This document shows positions 1 through 4,978 of a stretch of 5,005 nt of DNA, one piece after another (the stretch's first letter is position 1; each line of letters opens with the position of its first letter). Source of the DNA: JAWLCG01 sp041687295 (lineage in GTDB: Bacteria; Planctomycetota; Phycisphaerae; SM23-33; FEN-1343); contig JAWLCG010000357.1 in NCBI GenBank assembly GCA_041687295.1, positions 1 to 5,005 on the forward strand, given 5' to 3'. Below the pieces are notes generated by a model. It saw only the letters and a list, made by a program, of their open reading frames with translations, was not told the origin of the DNA and did no database searches. Made by a program: the position numbers and the translations under genes.

Positions 1-10
1 CTTGGCCCCA

Positions 11-31
11 GCCGGACTGCGTCCGGCCTAC
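11..31 (-). repeat. GTAG-headed palindrome, REP-like
   Basis: On the minus strand GTAG (31-28) is followed directly by GCCGGAC-GCA-GTCCGGC (27-11), a perfect 7-bp stem with a GCA loop. The start GTAGGCCGG is shared with both arms of the element at 2693-2793, which suggests one REP family at several sites. Confidence 0.55.
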
Positions 32-71
32 GAGCAGAGACCTCCAGGGCCCAACCGCAAGACCAGCCAAA

Positions 72-95
72 GCGGCGAATGCTTCGCCGCACTCC
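72..95 (-). repeat. GGAG-headed palindrome, REP-like
   Basis: On the minus strand GGAG (95-92), one T, then GCGGCGAA-GCA-TTCGCCGC (90-72): a perfect 8-bp stem with a 3-base GCA loop. GGAG is the alternative head tetranucleotide of RAYT-associated REPs. It has the same loop as the neighbouring unit at 11-31. Confidence 0.5.
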
Positions 96-167
96 ATATT
101 GCTCAGGTGCCGTGGCTACGGCGTCTGCAGCCACGTCTTGCCGTTGGGCAGACGGCGCCGCCATCGC

Positions 168-188
168 GGCGGGCAGTGCCCGCCCTAC
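168..188 (-). repeat. GTAG-headed palindrome overlapping the stop codon of the CusB-type gene
   Basis: On the minus strand GTAG (188-185) is followed directly by GGCGGGC-ACT-GCCCGCC (184-168), a perfect 7-bp stem with a 3-base loop. The TAG of the head is the stop codon of the adaptor gene. It matches the REP pattern seen elsewhere in the window. It could also protect the mRNA 3' end, but there is no T tract, so it is not a standard intrinsic terminator. Confidence 0.55.
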
Positions 189-2200
189 TGGCCGAGGGTT
201 TCGGTGACGCTGCCGCAGCGGAGCATGCGGGCGCCGTAGTAGGGGTTGGCGATGGTACGGTCGCGCTGCAGCCAGTCGCCGCCGGCGTTGTCGAAGGCCA
301 TCGGGCAGTGGACGCGGTAGAGTGGCCGGGGCGGCTCGACGCGGCGGGCCAGGCCGATCGTCGCCTGCGACAGGGCCAGGAAGGCCTCGCGGGCCTCGGC
401 GATGCCCTCGGCGGCGGCGACTTCGTCGGCCGCCGTTCGCATCGGCCCGACATGGGCCATCCACACCTCGTGGGCTGGCGGGGACAGGGCGGTCATATCC
501 ACGGCCTCCACGGCCTCGCCCAGGGCTCGGGCCGACTGCTGGGCCTCCGTCAACTCATCGTCGGCCAGGGCCTGCTGCACGGGCAGGTAGGCCTCGTAGA
601 CCGGCGCCAGGGCGGCGGCGTCCTCGTCCGTCGTGCCCGAGGCAGGCGCCGCCGTTGCCGGGGCGCCCGCCGCGGGGGCACCGCTGTGGTCCATGGTCGA
701 GGCGCCGGCGCCGCCCATTGCGCCGTGGTCATGGCCGGTGACGGGCTGGCCGCCCTCGGGGCTCATCATGCTGGGCCGGGCCTCGATCTGCAGGGCGCTG
801 TCGATCTTGAAGCCGCCCCGCGTCACGACGCGCTCGCCCTCGGCGAGCCCCTCGCGAACGATGTACCAGTCGCCCGCCCGCGGCCCCAGGGTGACCTCTC
901 GGCCCTCGAAGGTGGGCTCGTCGGCGTCGGGCACCTCGACGTAGACCACCGCCCGCTCACCCGTCAGCAGCGGCGCCGTCGCGGGGATCACCAGTGGGGC
1001 CTGCCCGGGCTCGGCGGCGACGAAGCCCAGCGACTCGGCCGGCACCAGGGGCATGCCGCACACGTCGCAGCGGCCGGGGCCATCCTTGATGATCTCGGGG
1101 TGCATCGGCGAGATCCACTTGCCCGCCAGCTGCGGCTCCATCACCTTGCCGCCGGCGGCCACACGCGAGTGCACCACCGCCCGGACGAACATGCCCGGCT
1201 TGAGCCGCCCGTCCTCGTTGGGCACGTTGACGCGGACGCGGACGGTCCGCGTGGCCGGGTCGAGTATGGGATCGATGAAGGCGATCGTGCCGGTGAAGGT
1301 CTCGCCCGGCTCGCTGAGCGTGCTGAACTCGACCGGCTGGCCGTAGCGGAGCCACGCCAGGTCGCTCTCGTAGGCCGCCAGCTCCACCCACACCACCGAC
1401 AGGTCGGCCAGTGTGTAGATCCGCGTGCCCGTCTGGACGTACATGCCCTCCTGGGCGTTCTTGTGCACGACGATGCCGCTAACCGGGGCGTTGATGGTGA
1501 CGGTGTCCTGGGCGCTGCCGCGCTGCTCGATGGCGGCGATCTGCTCTTCGCTCAGGCCCCACAGGCCCAGCCGCTCGCGGGCGGCCTGGACGGTCGCCTG
1601 GGCCGAGTCGCGGACCAGGCCGTACTCGCTGCGCCCCACCTCGCCGACGGCCCGGCGGGCCTGCAGCAGCTCCTCCTGGGCGCTGAGCAGCTCGGGGCTG
1701 TAGAGCTCGACCATGTGGTCGCCCTGGCTGACCGTGACGCCGGTATAGTCCACGTAGAGCCGCTCGAGCCGCCCGCCGACCCACGCCGTCACGTAGGCCA
1801 GGCGCGTCTCATCGTAGGCCACCTTGCCCACCATGCGGACGGCCGCCTGGGGGAAGCGCCGCTCCACTTCGGCCAACTCCACATCCATCAGGGCCGCCGA
1901 CTCGGGACTCGTGGCGTACTGGCGCGGGCCGGTCGGCCCGGCCGAGCTGGCCTGCACAGGGATCAGCTCCATGTAGCACTTGGGGCACAGGCCCGGCCCA
2001 TCCCGCCGGATCTCCGGGTGCATCGAGCAGGTCCAGACCGTCTGCTCCTGGGCCGGGCCCGACGGACCCGCCCCGGCATGTCCCGCCGGCACCGGCGAGG
2101 ACAGGCCCCACATCAGCAGAGCCCCGGCCGCCACACCGGCCGCCAGCACCGCCAGCAGCGTCGCCAGCCGGCCTAATCGCCGCCATCGCAATGCCTGCAT
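185..2200 (-). CDS. cusB: CusB-type heavy-metal efflux RND periplasmic adaptor with two metal-binding modules and a C-terminal DUF3347 domain
   Basis: Membrane-fusion (adaptor) subunit that would link an inner-membrane RND pump of the CusA/CzcA class to an outer-membrane channel and pass Cu(I)/Ag(I)-type metals to it in the periplasm. Seen in the 671 residues: an Arg-rich N-terminus and hydrophobic anchor at about 12-31 with no lipobox Cys; a heavy-metal-binding module at 54-83 (C58-S-M-H61, then C72-P-K-C75); lipoyl halves near 130-165 and 232-262 around an alpha hairpin at about 165-225; a beta barrel at about 265-345; a second metal module at 362-388 (S364-P-M-H367, then C378-x-x-C381); a membrane-proximal domain to about 478; a His/Met linker at 489-506; and DUF3347 at about 528-670 ending in C632-P-M, NPY and ML-R-C662-G. 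The ATG at 2200 has AAGGAG seven bases upstream. The symbol is a family-level name. No pump or channel gene is visible, so the metal specificity is inferred. Confidence 0.95.
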   Translation of the reverse strand: MQALRWRRLGRLATLLAVLAAGVAAGALLMWGLSSPVPAGHAGAGPSGPAQEQTVWTCSMHPEIRRDGPGLCPKCYMELIPVQASSAGPTGPRQYATSPESAALMDVELAEVERRFPQAAVRMVGKVAYDETRLAYVTAWVGGRLERLYVDYTGVTVSQGDHMVELYSPELLSAQEELLQARRAVGEVGRSEYGLVRDSAQATVQAARERLGLWGLSEEQIAAIEQRGSAQDTVTINAPVSGIVVHKNAQEGMYVQTGTRIYTLADLSVVWVELAAYESDLAWLRYGQPVEFSTLSEPGETFTGTIAFIDPILDPATRTVRVRVNVPNEDGRLKPGMFVRAVVHSRVAAGGKVMEPQLAGKWISPMHPEIIKDGPGRCDVCGMPLVPAESLGFVAAEPGQAPLVIPATAPLLTGERAVVYVEVPDADEPTFEGREVTLGPRAGDWYIVREGLAEGERVVTRGGFKIDSALQIEARPSMMSPEGGQPVTGHDHGAMGGAGASTMDHSGAPAAGAPATAAPASGTTDEDAAALAPVYEAYLPVQQALADDELTEAQQSARALGEAVEAVDMTALSPPAHEVWMAHVGPMRTAADEVAAAEGIAEAREAFLALSQATIGLARRVEPPRPLYRVHCPMAFDNAGGDWLQRDRTIANPYYGARMLRCGSVTETLGQ

Positions 2201-2207
2201 TCGCTAT

Positions 2208-2213
2208 CTCCTT
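2208..2213 (-). promoter_or_regulatory. Ribosome binding site of the CusB-type gene
   Basis: AAGGAG on the minus strand, seven bases before the ATG at 2200. It fixes the start that gives an N-terminus with Arg residues followed by a hydrophobic segment, as expected for an envelope adaptor. Confidence 0.8.
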
Positions 2214-2215
2214 CA

Positions 2216-2238
2216 GGACGGCCCTTTCCGGGCCGTCC
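2216..2238 (-). promoter_or_regulatory. Leader hairpin abutting the ribosome binding site of the CusB-type gene
   Basis: A perfect 9-bp stem, GGACGGCCC with GGGCCGTCC on the minus strand, has loop GGAAA (2225-2229) and ends two bases before the AAGGAG. It leaves the ribosome binding site free but would sit at the edge of the ribosome footprint. It could stabilise the 5' end or be part of a control element. It is not followed by a T tract, so it is not a terminator. Confidence 0.4.
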
Positions 2239-2250
2239 ATGAGAATCATT
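2239..2250. promoter_or_regulatory. Small dyad ATGA-GAA-TCAT, possible metalloregulator site
   Basis: An A/T-rich island in GC-rich surroundings holds ATGA (2239-2242) and TCAT (2246-2249) around GAA. GAGAATCATT (2241-2250) differs at one position from the Fur-box stretch GATAATCATT. It lies in the leader of a metal-efflux gene, about 40 bases from the start codon. One half-site is weak evidence, and the binding protein is unknown. Confidence 0.15.
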
Positions 2251-2324
2251 GCCTTGCTCGGCCCGCCCGGCCAGGCGCGCCGGGCCATCGCCCGACCGCC
2301 CGTGCCCGGTGGCCGCCCTATTTC

Positions 2325-2350
2325 TACGGACGAGCCGCTCCAAACGTTCC
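2325..2350 (-). promoter_or_regulatory. Possible ECF-sigma-type promoter for the CusB-type gene
   Basis: On the minus strand GGAAC (2350-2346) and CGTA (2328-2325) are 17 bp apart, the usual form of extracytoplasmic-function sigma promoters. It would give a leader of about 120 nt containing the hairpin next to the ribosome binding site. Motifs this short occur by chance, and no convincing sigma70 pair was found in 2201-2462. Confidence 0.18.
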
Positions 2351-2462
2351 GCGTTACGGGGACGGCACTTGGCCCCCCAGGCCCGCCCGCGGCCCTGTCC
2401 ACGCGCAAGGACGCCGGAACACACACCGCTATAAAAAAGTGACAGAAAATGCCCAGCCCCCC

Positions 2463-2490
2463 TTGCCGCCGCCCGATCCGAGGGGATAAT
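2463..2490 (+). promoter_or_regulatory. Putative sigma70-type promoter for the small-RNA candidate
   Basis: TTGCCG (2463-2468, 4 of 6 to TTGACA) and GATAAT (2485-2490, 5 of 6 to TATAAT) are separated by 16 bp. Two A-tracts (2433-2438 and 2446-2449) lie upstream where an UP element would sit, which stands out in this GC-rich background. Initiation about 7 bases after the -10 box would start the RNA at about 2497, two bases before stem-loop 1 begins. Box quality is moderate and sigma specificity in this organism is unknown. Confidence 0.4.
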
Positions 2491-2496
2491 GGATAG

Positions 2497-2670
2497 TAGA
2501 ACAGGTTAGAAGGTTACGAGAGGTTAAAGGGCCTGTTCGAGGACCAACGGCCTCCTCCGCCTGACGGTTATCCAAAAGATAATCATCAGGACCTCCTCCA
2601 CGTTGGCCCGCTTTTTCGCTGTTCCAGGGCACAGCCGCGGCCCGAGCCATTCGGGCCGCGGTTCTTTTTT
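2497..2670 (+). ncRNA. Candidate small regulatory RNA with anti-Shine-Dalgarno loops
   Basis: No convincing protein gene exists here, but the stretch has the parts of a free-standing RNA gene: a promoter-like pair just upstream (2463-2490), two stem-loops and an intrinsic terminator. Stem-loop 1 pairs GAACAGG (2499-2505) with CCTGTTC (2532-2538); its loop holds AGGTTA repeats. Stem-loop 2 pairs 2541-2549 with 2601-2609 (one A/C mismatch), opens into a symmetric 10x10 internal loop with CCTCCTCC on each side (2551-2558 and 2592-2599), then closes with a 13-position stem 2560-2572/2578-2590 (one G.U and one C/A mismatch) capped by CAAAA. The terminator follows at 2633-2670. CCUCCUCC complements a Shine-Dalgarno sequence and is the pairing motif of known anti-SD small RNAs such as the cuckoo RNAs of alphaproteobacteria. 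Predicted size is about 174 nt. I recognise no described family. The 5' end is inferred from the -10 position, and the minus-strand reading also folds. Confidence 0.5.
2633..2670 (+). terminator. Rho-independent terminator, plus strand
   Basis: A perfect 11-bp GC stem, CCGCGGCCCGA (2635-2645) with TCGGGCCGCGG (2651-2661), closes a 5-base loop GCCAT and is followed by TTCTTTTTT (2662-2670). The base can extend by A2633-T2663 and a G.T pair. There is a T tract on the plus-strand 3' side and no matching A tract on the other side, so it works for plus-strand transcripts only. No protein gene lies upstream on that strand, which implies a non-coding plus-strand transcript. Confidence 0.88.
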
Positions 2671-2675
2671 GCGCC

Positions 2676-2793
2676 GGCCGGGCCGAGCGCGCGTAGGCCG
2701 GGTCGAGCGCCAGCGAGGCCCGGCAGCGAGGACGAACAAGGCAACCCCCATCCGCCTTCGCCGCCGGGCCTCGGTTCCCTCGACCCGGCCTAC
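2676..2793. repeat. REP-like inverted pair (BIME-type element) with GTAG heads
   Basis: Two 15-bp perfect inverted arms, GTAGGCCGGGTCGAG at 2693-2707 and its reverse complement at 2779-2793, face inward. Behind each arm the similarity continues after a short divergent patch into CGAGGCCCGGC, so each unit can form its own hairpin (GCCGGG with CCCGGC) preceded by GTAG. This is the layout of repetitive extragenic palindromes mobilised by RAYT (Y1-type) transposases: a GTAG/GGAG head next to an imperfect palindrome, often in inverted pairs. A third, headless partial copy, GGCCGGGCCGAGCGC (2676-2690), matches 2696-2710 at 14 of 15 positions, exactly 20 bp away. The element ends 3 bp from the stop codon of the glycohydrolase-family gene and may serve as its 3' hairpin. 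No transposase is present. Confidence 0.72.
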
Positions 2794-2796
2794 GTC

Positions 2797-4911
2797 TTAC
2801 TGCCGGATCGTCACGTCGCGCACGCCGATGATGCCCTTCTCGAACAGGAATCCCGCGCCGCCCCGGCCCAGCACTTCGTCGGTGACCTCGAAGAGCTTCT
2901 CGCCATCGACCTCGGCCGTGATCTTTCGGCCGCGACAAGTCAGCTTGACGGCGTGCAGCGCGTCGACCTTCCACTTCGCGTCGGCCTCGGCCAGCACGGT
3001 GTCGCCGTAGTAGCGCAGGACCATCTGCAGCTTGCCGGGCGTCTTGACCAGGGCGATGTACCGCTCCAGGCCCTGGTAGCGGACGAGGATGCCCGCCCGG
3101 TCGGCCAGGTGCACGCCCAGCCGGGCGCTGAGGGTGTAGTCGGCCCAGTCGGTCGTGCCGGTGACCAGCACGCCGCGGCGCTCGTTCTTGCCGATGCGGA
3201 GGACCTCCTCGGCGTCGTCGCTGAAGGGCCCGCGGAGGACGTCGTTATCCAGCATCCAACCCGGCACCTTGCCGCCGACCTGGTGCATCTGCGGCGGGTA
3301 GCTCAGGTCGAACTTGCCGCCGCGGTCGATCGTGTCCACGAACAGCTCGCCGGTCACGCGGTCGGCCTGGCCGGTGATTTCCAGCCCCAGCTCCTGGATG
3401 GGCCAGCCGTCGGCGGCGGGGATTTTCAGGGACAGCTCGACGCCCTGGCCCGCCTGCAGCGCCCCGGCGGGCCCGTAGGCAATGCCGCCGGGCTGCTTCT
3501 CGTCGCCGGCCCGGTGGTAGCGGACGAACAGCCTCGCCGAGGCCGGGCCGCTCAGCTTGCCCGCCTCGCCAGTCAGCGTGACCGTCTGGCCCGCATAGAG
3601 CTGCGGCGTGCCCGTCAGGCCGTAGCCGCCGCCGGGGCTCAGCGGCACGTGCACCGGCACGCTGGCCCGCGCGACCCGCCCGGGGCCGACCTCGAAGCCC
3701 ACCCGCAGGCTCCGCTTGCCCAGCCGGCTATGGCCCTTGACGTTGGACAGCTGGGCCGAGCCGCGCGCGACGAAGGTGTCCGTCTCGGCCAGCCAGCCGT
3801 GCTGGGCGCCGGGCATCTCGAAGTGCCGCCACGCGCCGCCCTTGGGGGCTGCCAGCTCGGGCCAGCCCATCACCCGGCGCCCCATGCGGGCGATGTGCAG
3901 GGCCTCGACCAGCACGTCGGTCGCTCCGCGGGTGCCCTCGGCCGTCGGCAGCCAGATGCGGTCGCCGAAGGGCGACTGGAAGTCGTACTTCTCGTTGATG
4001 CGGTCCAGGCCCACCTTCACGCCCATCAGCGTGCCGACGTTGGCGGCGTTGCAGTCGGTGTCCCAGCCGGCGGTGTTGATGATCGCCTGGGCGCGGTGGA
4101 AGTCGTCCGGCGCGTACGCCCACGCCATCACCATGATCGCGTGGTTGGGCACCACGTGACAGTTGCCGCCGTACTTCGCATAGCCGTACTTGCGGTCGAT
4201 GCGGGCGTAGGTCTTCTCCCAGTCGCCGTCGGTGGCAACCCACTGGCGGACGTCGCGGTGCAGCCGGGCGATGAGCGACTTGTCCGGAATCAGCCCGGCG
4301 CCGATGTCCAGCAGGCGGTCCATGTCCTTCTCGACGAACGCCGCCGCGATCATGCCGGCGACCACCACGGCCGCGTGCACGGCCTCGCCGCCATGGCTCA
4401 CGCTGGCCGACTTCCGCGCCAGCCGGGCCGCCAGCTCCGGCTCGCCGGGGGCCACCAGGCCGAAGGCGTCGATGAAGATCTGCGCGCCGATCTGCTCGGC
4501 CACGATCTGTCCGTTGGTCTCGACCGAACCCGAGTGCGGAGCCTTGAGCCCGTGCTTGAGCCGCAGGTAGGCCGTGTGCTCGGTCGAGTGGCCCATGCCG
4601 CCCCACCACAGCACGCTGCGCCCCTCGATGAGGTAGTTGAGCCACGTGTCGCCGTAGAACTCATCCGGCGTCTCGGCGTACAGGCCCGAGTCCTCCAGGG
4701 CCCGGATGAACGTCAGCGTGCCCGAGATGTCGTCATCGGCCACCACGAGGGGCTTGCCGAGGTCCTCGTGCACGTAGCGGTCGACCAGGCCGAACCGCTC
4801 CTTGAGCTTGGGGTACCACCAGCCCTCGAAGGGCCGACCCATGTACACGCCGATCACCTTGCCCAGCACGCCCGCGTAGACCTGCTGCTCGTAGTCGCGG
4901 ATCACCGCCAT
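2797..4911 (-). CDS. ADP-ribosylglycohydrolase-family protein with C-terminal beta-sandwich (carbohydrate-binding-like) domains
   Basis: A 704-residue protein. The first ~345 residues are an ADP-ribosylglycohydrolase (DraG/ARH-type) fold, a dinuclear-metal hydrolase that cleaves ADP-ribosyl or related N/O-glycosidic bonds. Visible family marks: G-x-x-x-G with R-P-F-E29 near the N-terminus; the acidic metal motif D59-D60-D61 with S63/T65; the helix starting SHGGEAVHA at 172-180; and the second metal motif W283-D284-T285-D286-C-N-A-A. Residues ~355-535 are beta-rich and resemble a galactose-binding-like module (ending E-L-x-V-D-T). Residues ~545-704 resemble a LamG/3-keto-disaccharide-hydrolase-type concanavalin fold (DYTLSARL, GILVRY, ITAEVDGEKLFEV, GGAGFLFE, VRDVTIR). 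No signal peptide is seen, so it is probably cytoplasmic. The start at 4911 is chosen because AAGGAGAG lies just upstream; a 21-codon extension to 4974 would run through that ribosome binding site. The substrate may be a sugar conjugate rather than ADP-ribosyl-protein; this is not resolved. Confidence 0.93.
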   Translation of the reverse strand: MAVIRDYEQQVYAGVLGKVIGVYMGRPFEGWWYPKLKERFGLVDRYVHEDLGKPLVVADDDISGTLTFIRALEDSGLYAETPDEFYGDTWLNYLIEGRSVLWWGGMGHSTEHTAYLRLKHGLKAPHSGSVETNGQIVAEQIGAQIFIDAFGLVAPGEPELAARLARKSASVSHGGEAVHAAVVVAGMIAAAFVEKDMDRLLDIGAGLIPDKSLIARLHRDVRQWVATDGDWEKTYARIDRKYGYAKYGGNCHVVPNHAIMVMAWAYAPDDFHRAQAIINTAGWDTDCNAANVGTLMGVKVGLDRINEKYDFQSPFGDRIWLPTAEGTRGATDVLVEALHIARMGRRVMGWPELAAPKGGAWRHFEMPGAQHGWLAETDTFVARGSAQLSNVKGHSRLGKRSLRVGFEVGPGRVARASVPVHVPLSPGGGYGLTGTPQLYAGQTVTLTGEAGKLSGPASARLFVRYHRAGDEKQPGGIAYGPAGALQAGQGVELSLKIPAADGWPIQELGLEITGQADRVTGELFVDTIDRGGKFDLSYPPQMHQVGGKVPGWMLDNDVLRGPFSDDAEEVLRIGKNERRGVLVTGTTDWADYTLSARLGVHLADRAGILVRYQGLERYIALVKTPGKLQMVLRYYGDTVLAEADAKWKVDALHAVKLTCRGRKITAEVDGEKLFEVTDEVLGRGGAGFLFEKGIIGVRDVTIRQ

Positions 4912-4916
4912 CGTCG

Positions 4917-4924
4917 CTCTCCTT
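4917..4924 (-). promoter_or_regulatory. Ribosome binding site deciding the start of the glycohydrolase-family gene
   Basis: AAGGAGAG on the minus strand; the AGGAG core (4923-4919) is seven bases before ATG at 4911. The longer frame beginning at 4974 would place this site inside the coding region and add a Gly/Pro/Ala-rich tail that does not resemble the family N-terminus. Confidence 0.8.
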
Positions 4925-4972
4925 TTTGCCAGCCCTGCCGGCCCGTCGTCAACCCCGGGCCCGGCTGCACGC

Positions 4973-4978
4973 ACTATA
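4973..4978 (-). promoter_or_regulatory. Possible -10 box of the glycohydrolase-family gene
   Basis: TATAGT on the minus strand matches TATAAT at 5 of 6 positions and is one of the few A/T-rich spots in the 5' flank. No -35 hexamer is recognisable 16-18 bp upstream, where the sequence is G-rich. A TTGACG at 4952-4947 has no -10 partner and lies too close to the ribosome binding site. Confidence 0.25.

Larger units (their letters stand above)
1..184. other. Non-coding 3' flank of the CusB-type gene, dense in hairpins
   Basis: No gene is supported here. Besides the three headed palindromes, the stretch can form CGTGGCT (111-117) with AGCCACG (129-135), CGTCTTGCC (134-142) with GGCAGACG (147-154, one bulged T), and CGCCGC (156-161) with GCGGCG (166-171). 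The last of these excludes the hairpin at 168-184. None is followed by a T tract on either strand, so no intrinsic terminator is seen for the adaptor gene within the window. Confidence 0.5.
2201..2462. other. Leader region upstream of the CusB-type gene, no gene
   Basis: No supported coding sequence in any frame; the open frames crossing it read as GC-rich shadows. It holds the ribosome binding site, the leader hairpin, the weak dyad and the possible ECF promoter described separately. The right end (2429-2450) turns A-rich on the plus strand and fits the upstream region of the small-RNA promoter. Confidence 0.5.

Noticed and set aside
111..135. Hairpin CGTGGCT/AGCCACG with an 11-base loop as a terminator for the CusB-type gene.
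   Set aside because: No T tract follows on the minus strand and the loop is long; kept only as part of the hairpin-rich flank.
2..2176. A 724-codon plus-strand open frame spanning most of the left half.
   Set aside because: It is the antisense shadow of the CusB-type gene. Its translation is a low-complexity Gly/Arg/Ala/His mix with no recognisable domain, whereas the minus strand encodes clear domains and has a ribosome binding site. Long antisense frames are common at this GC content.
1809..2426. Minus-strand frame covering the leader and the start of the CusB-type gene.
   Set aside because: It is in a different frame from the real gene, Gly/Pro/Arg-rich without domain features, and reads through the leader hairpin and ribosome binding site.
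2429..2440. TATAAA at 2430-2435 as a plus-strand -10 box.
   Set aside because: No plausible -35 hexamer lies 15-19 bp upstream; the A-tract fits better as an upstream element of the promoter at 2463-2490.
2693..2793. Could the inverted pair be a CRISPR remnant or an IS end pair?
   Set aside because: There are no regularly spaced direct repeats, and the ~70-bp interior has no transposase. The GTAG heads and internal hairpins fit REP-type elements better.
2429..2974. Minus-strand frame running from inside the glycohydrolase gene across the intergenic region.
   Set aside because: It overlaps the 3' end of the real gene in another frame, crosses the REP pair and the terminator hairpin, and has Arg-rich composition typical of shadow frames.
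3728..4645. 305-codon minus-strand frame within the glycohydrolase-family gene.
   Set aside because: Frame-shifted shadow of the real coding frame; Arg/Gly-rich with no domain.
4912..4974. 21-codon N-terminal extension of the glycohydrolase-family protein.
   Set aside because: It contains the ribosome binding site of the internal ATG and encodes a Gly/Pro/Ala-rich stretch unlike the family N-terminus; the start at 4911 is better supported.
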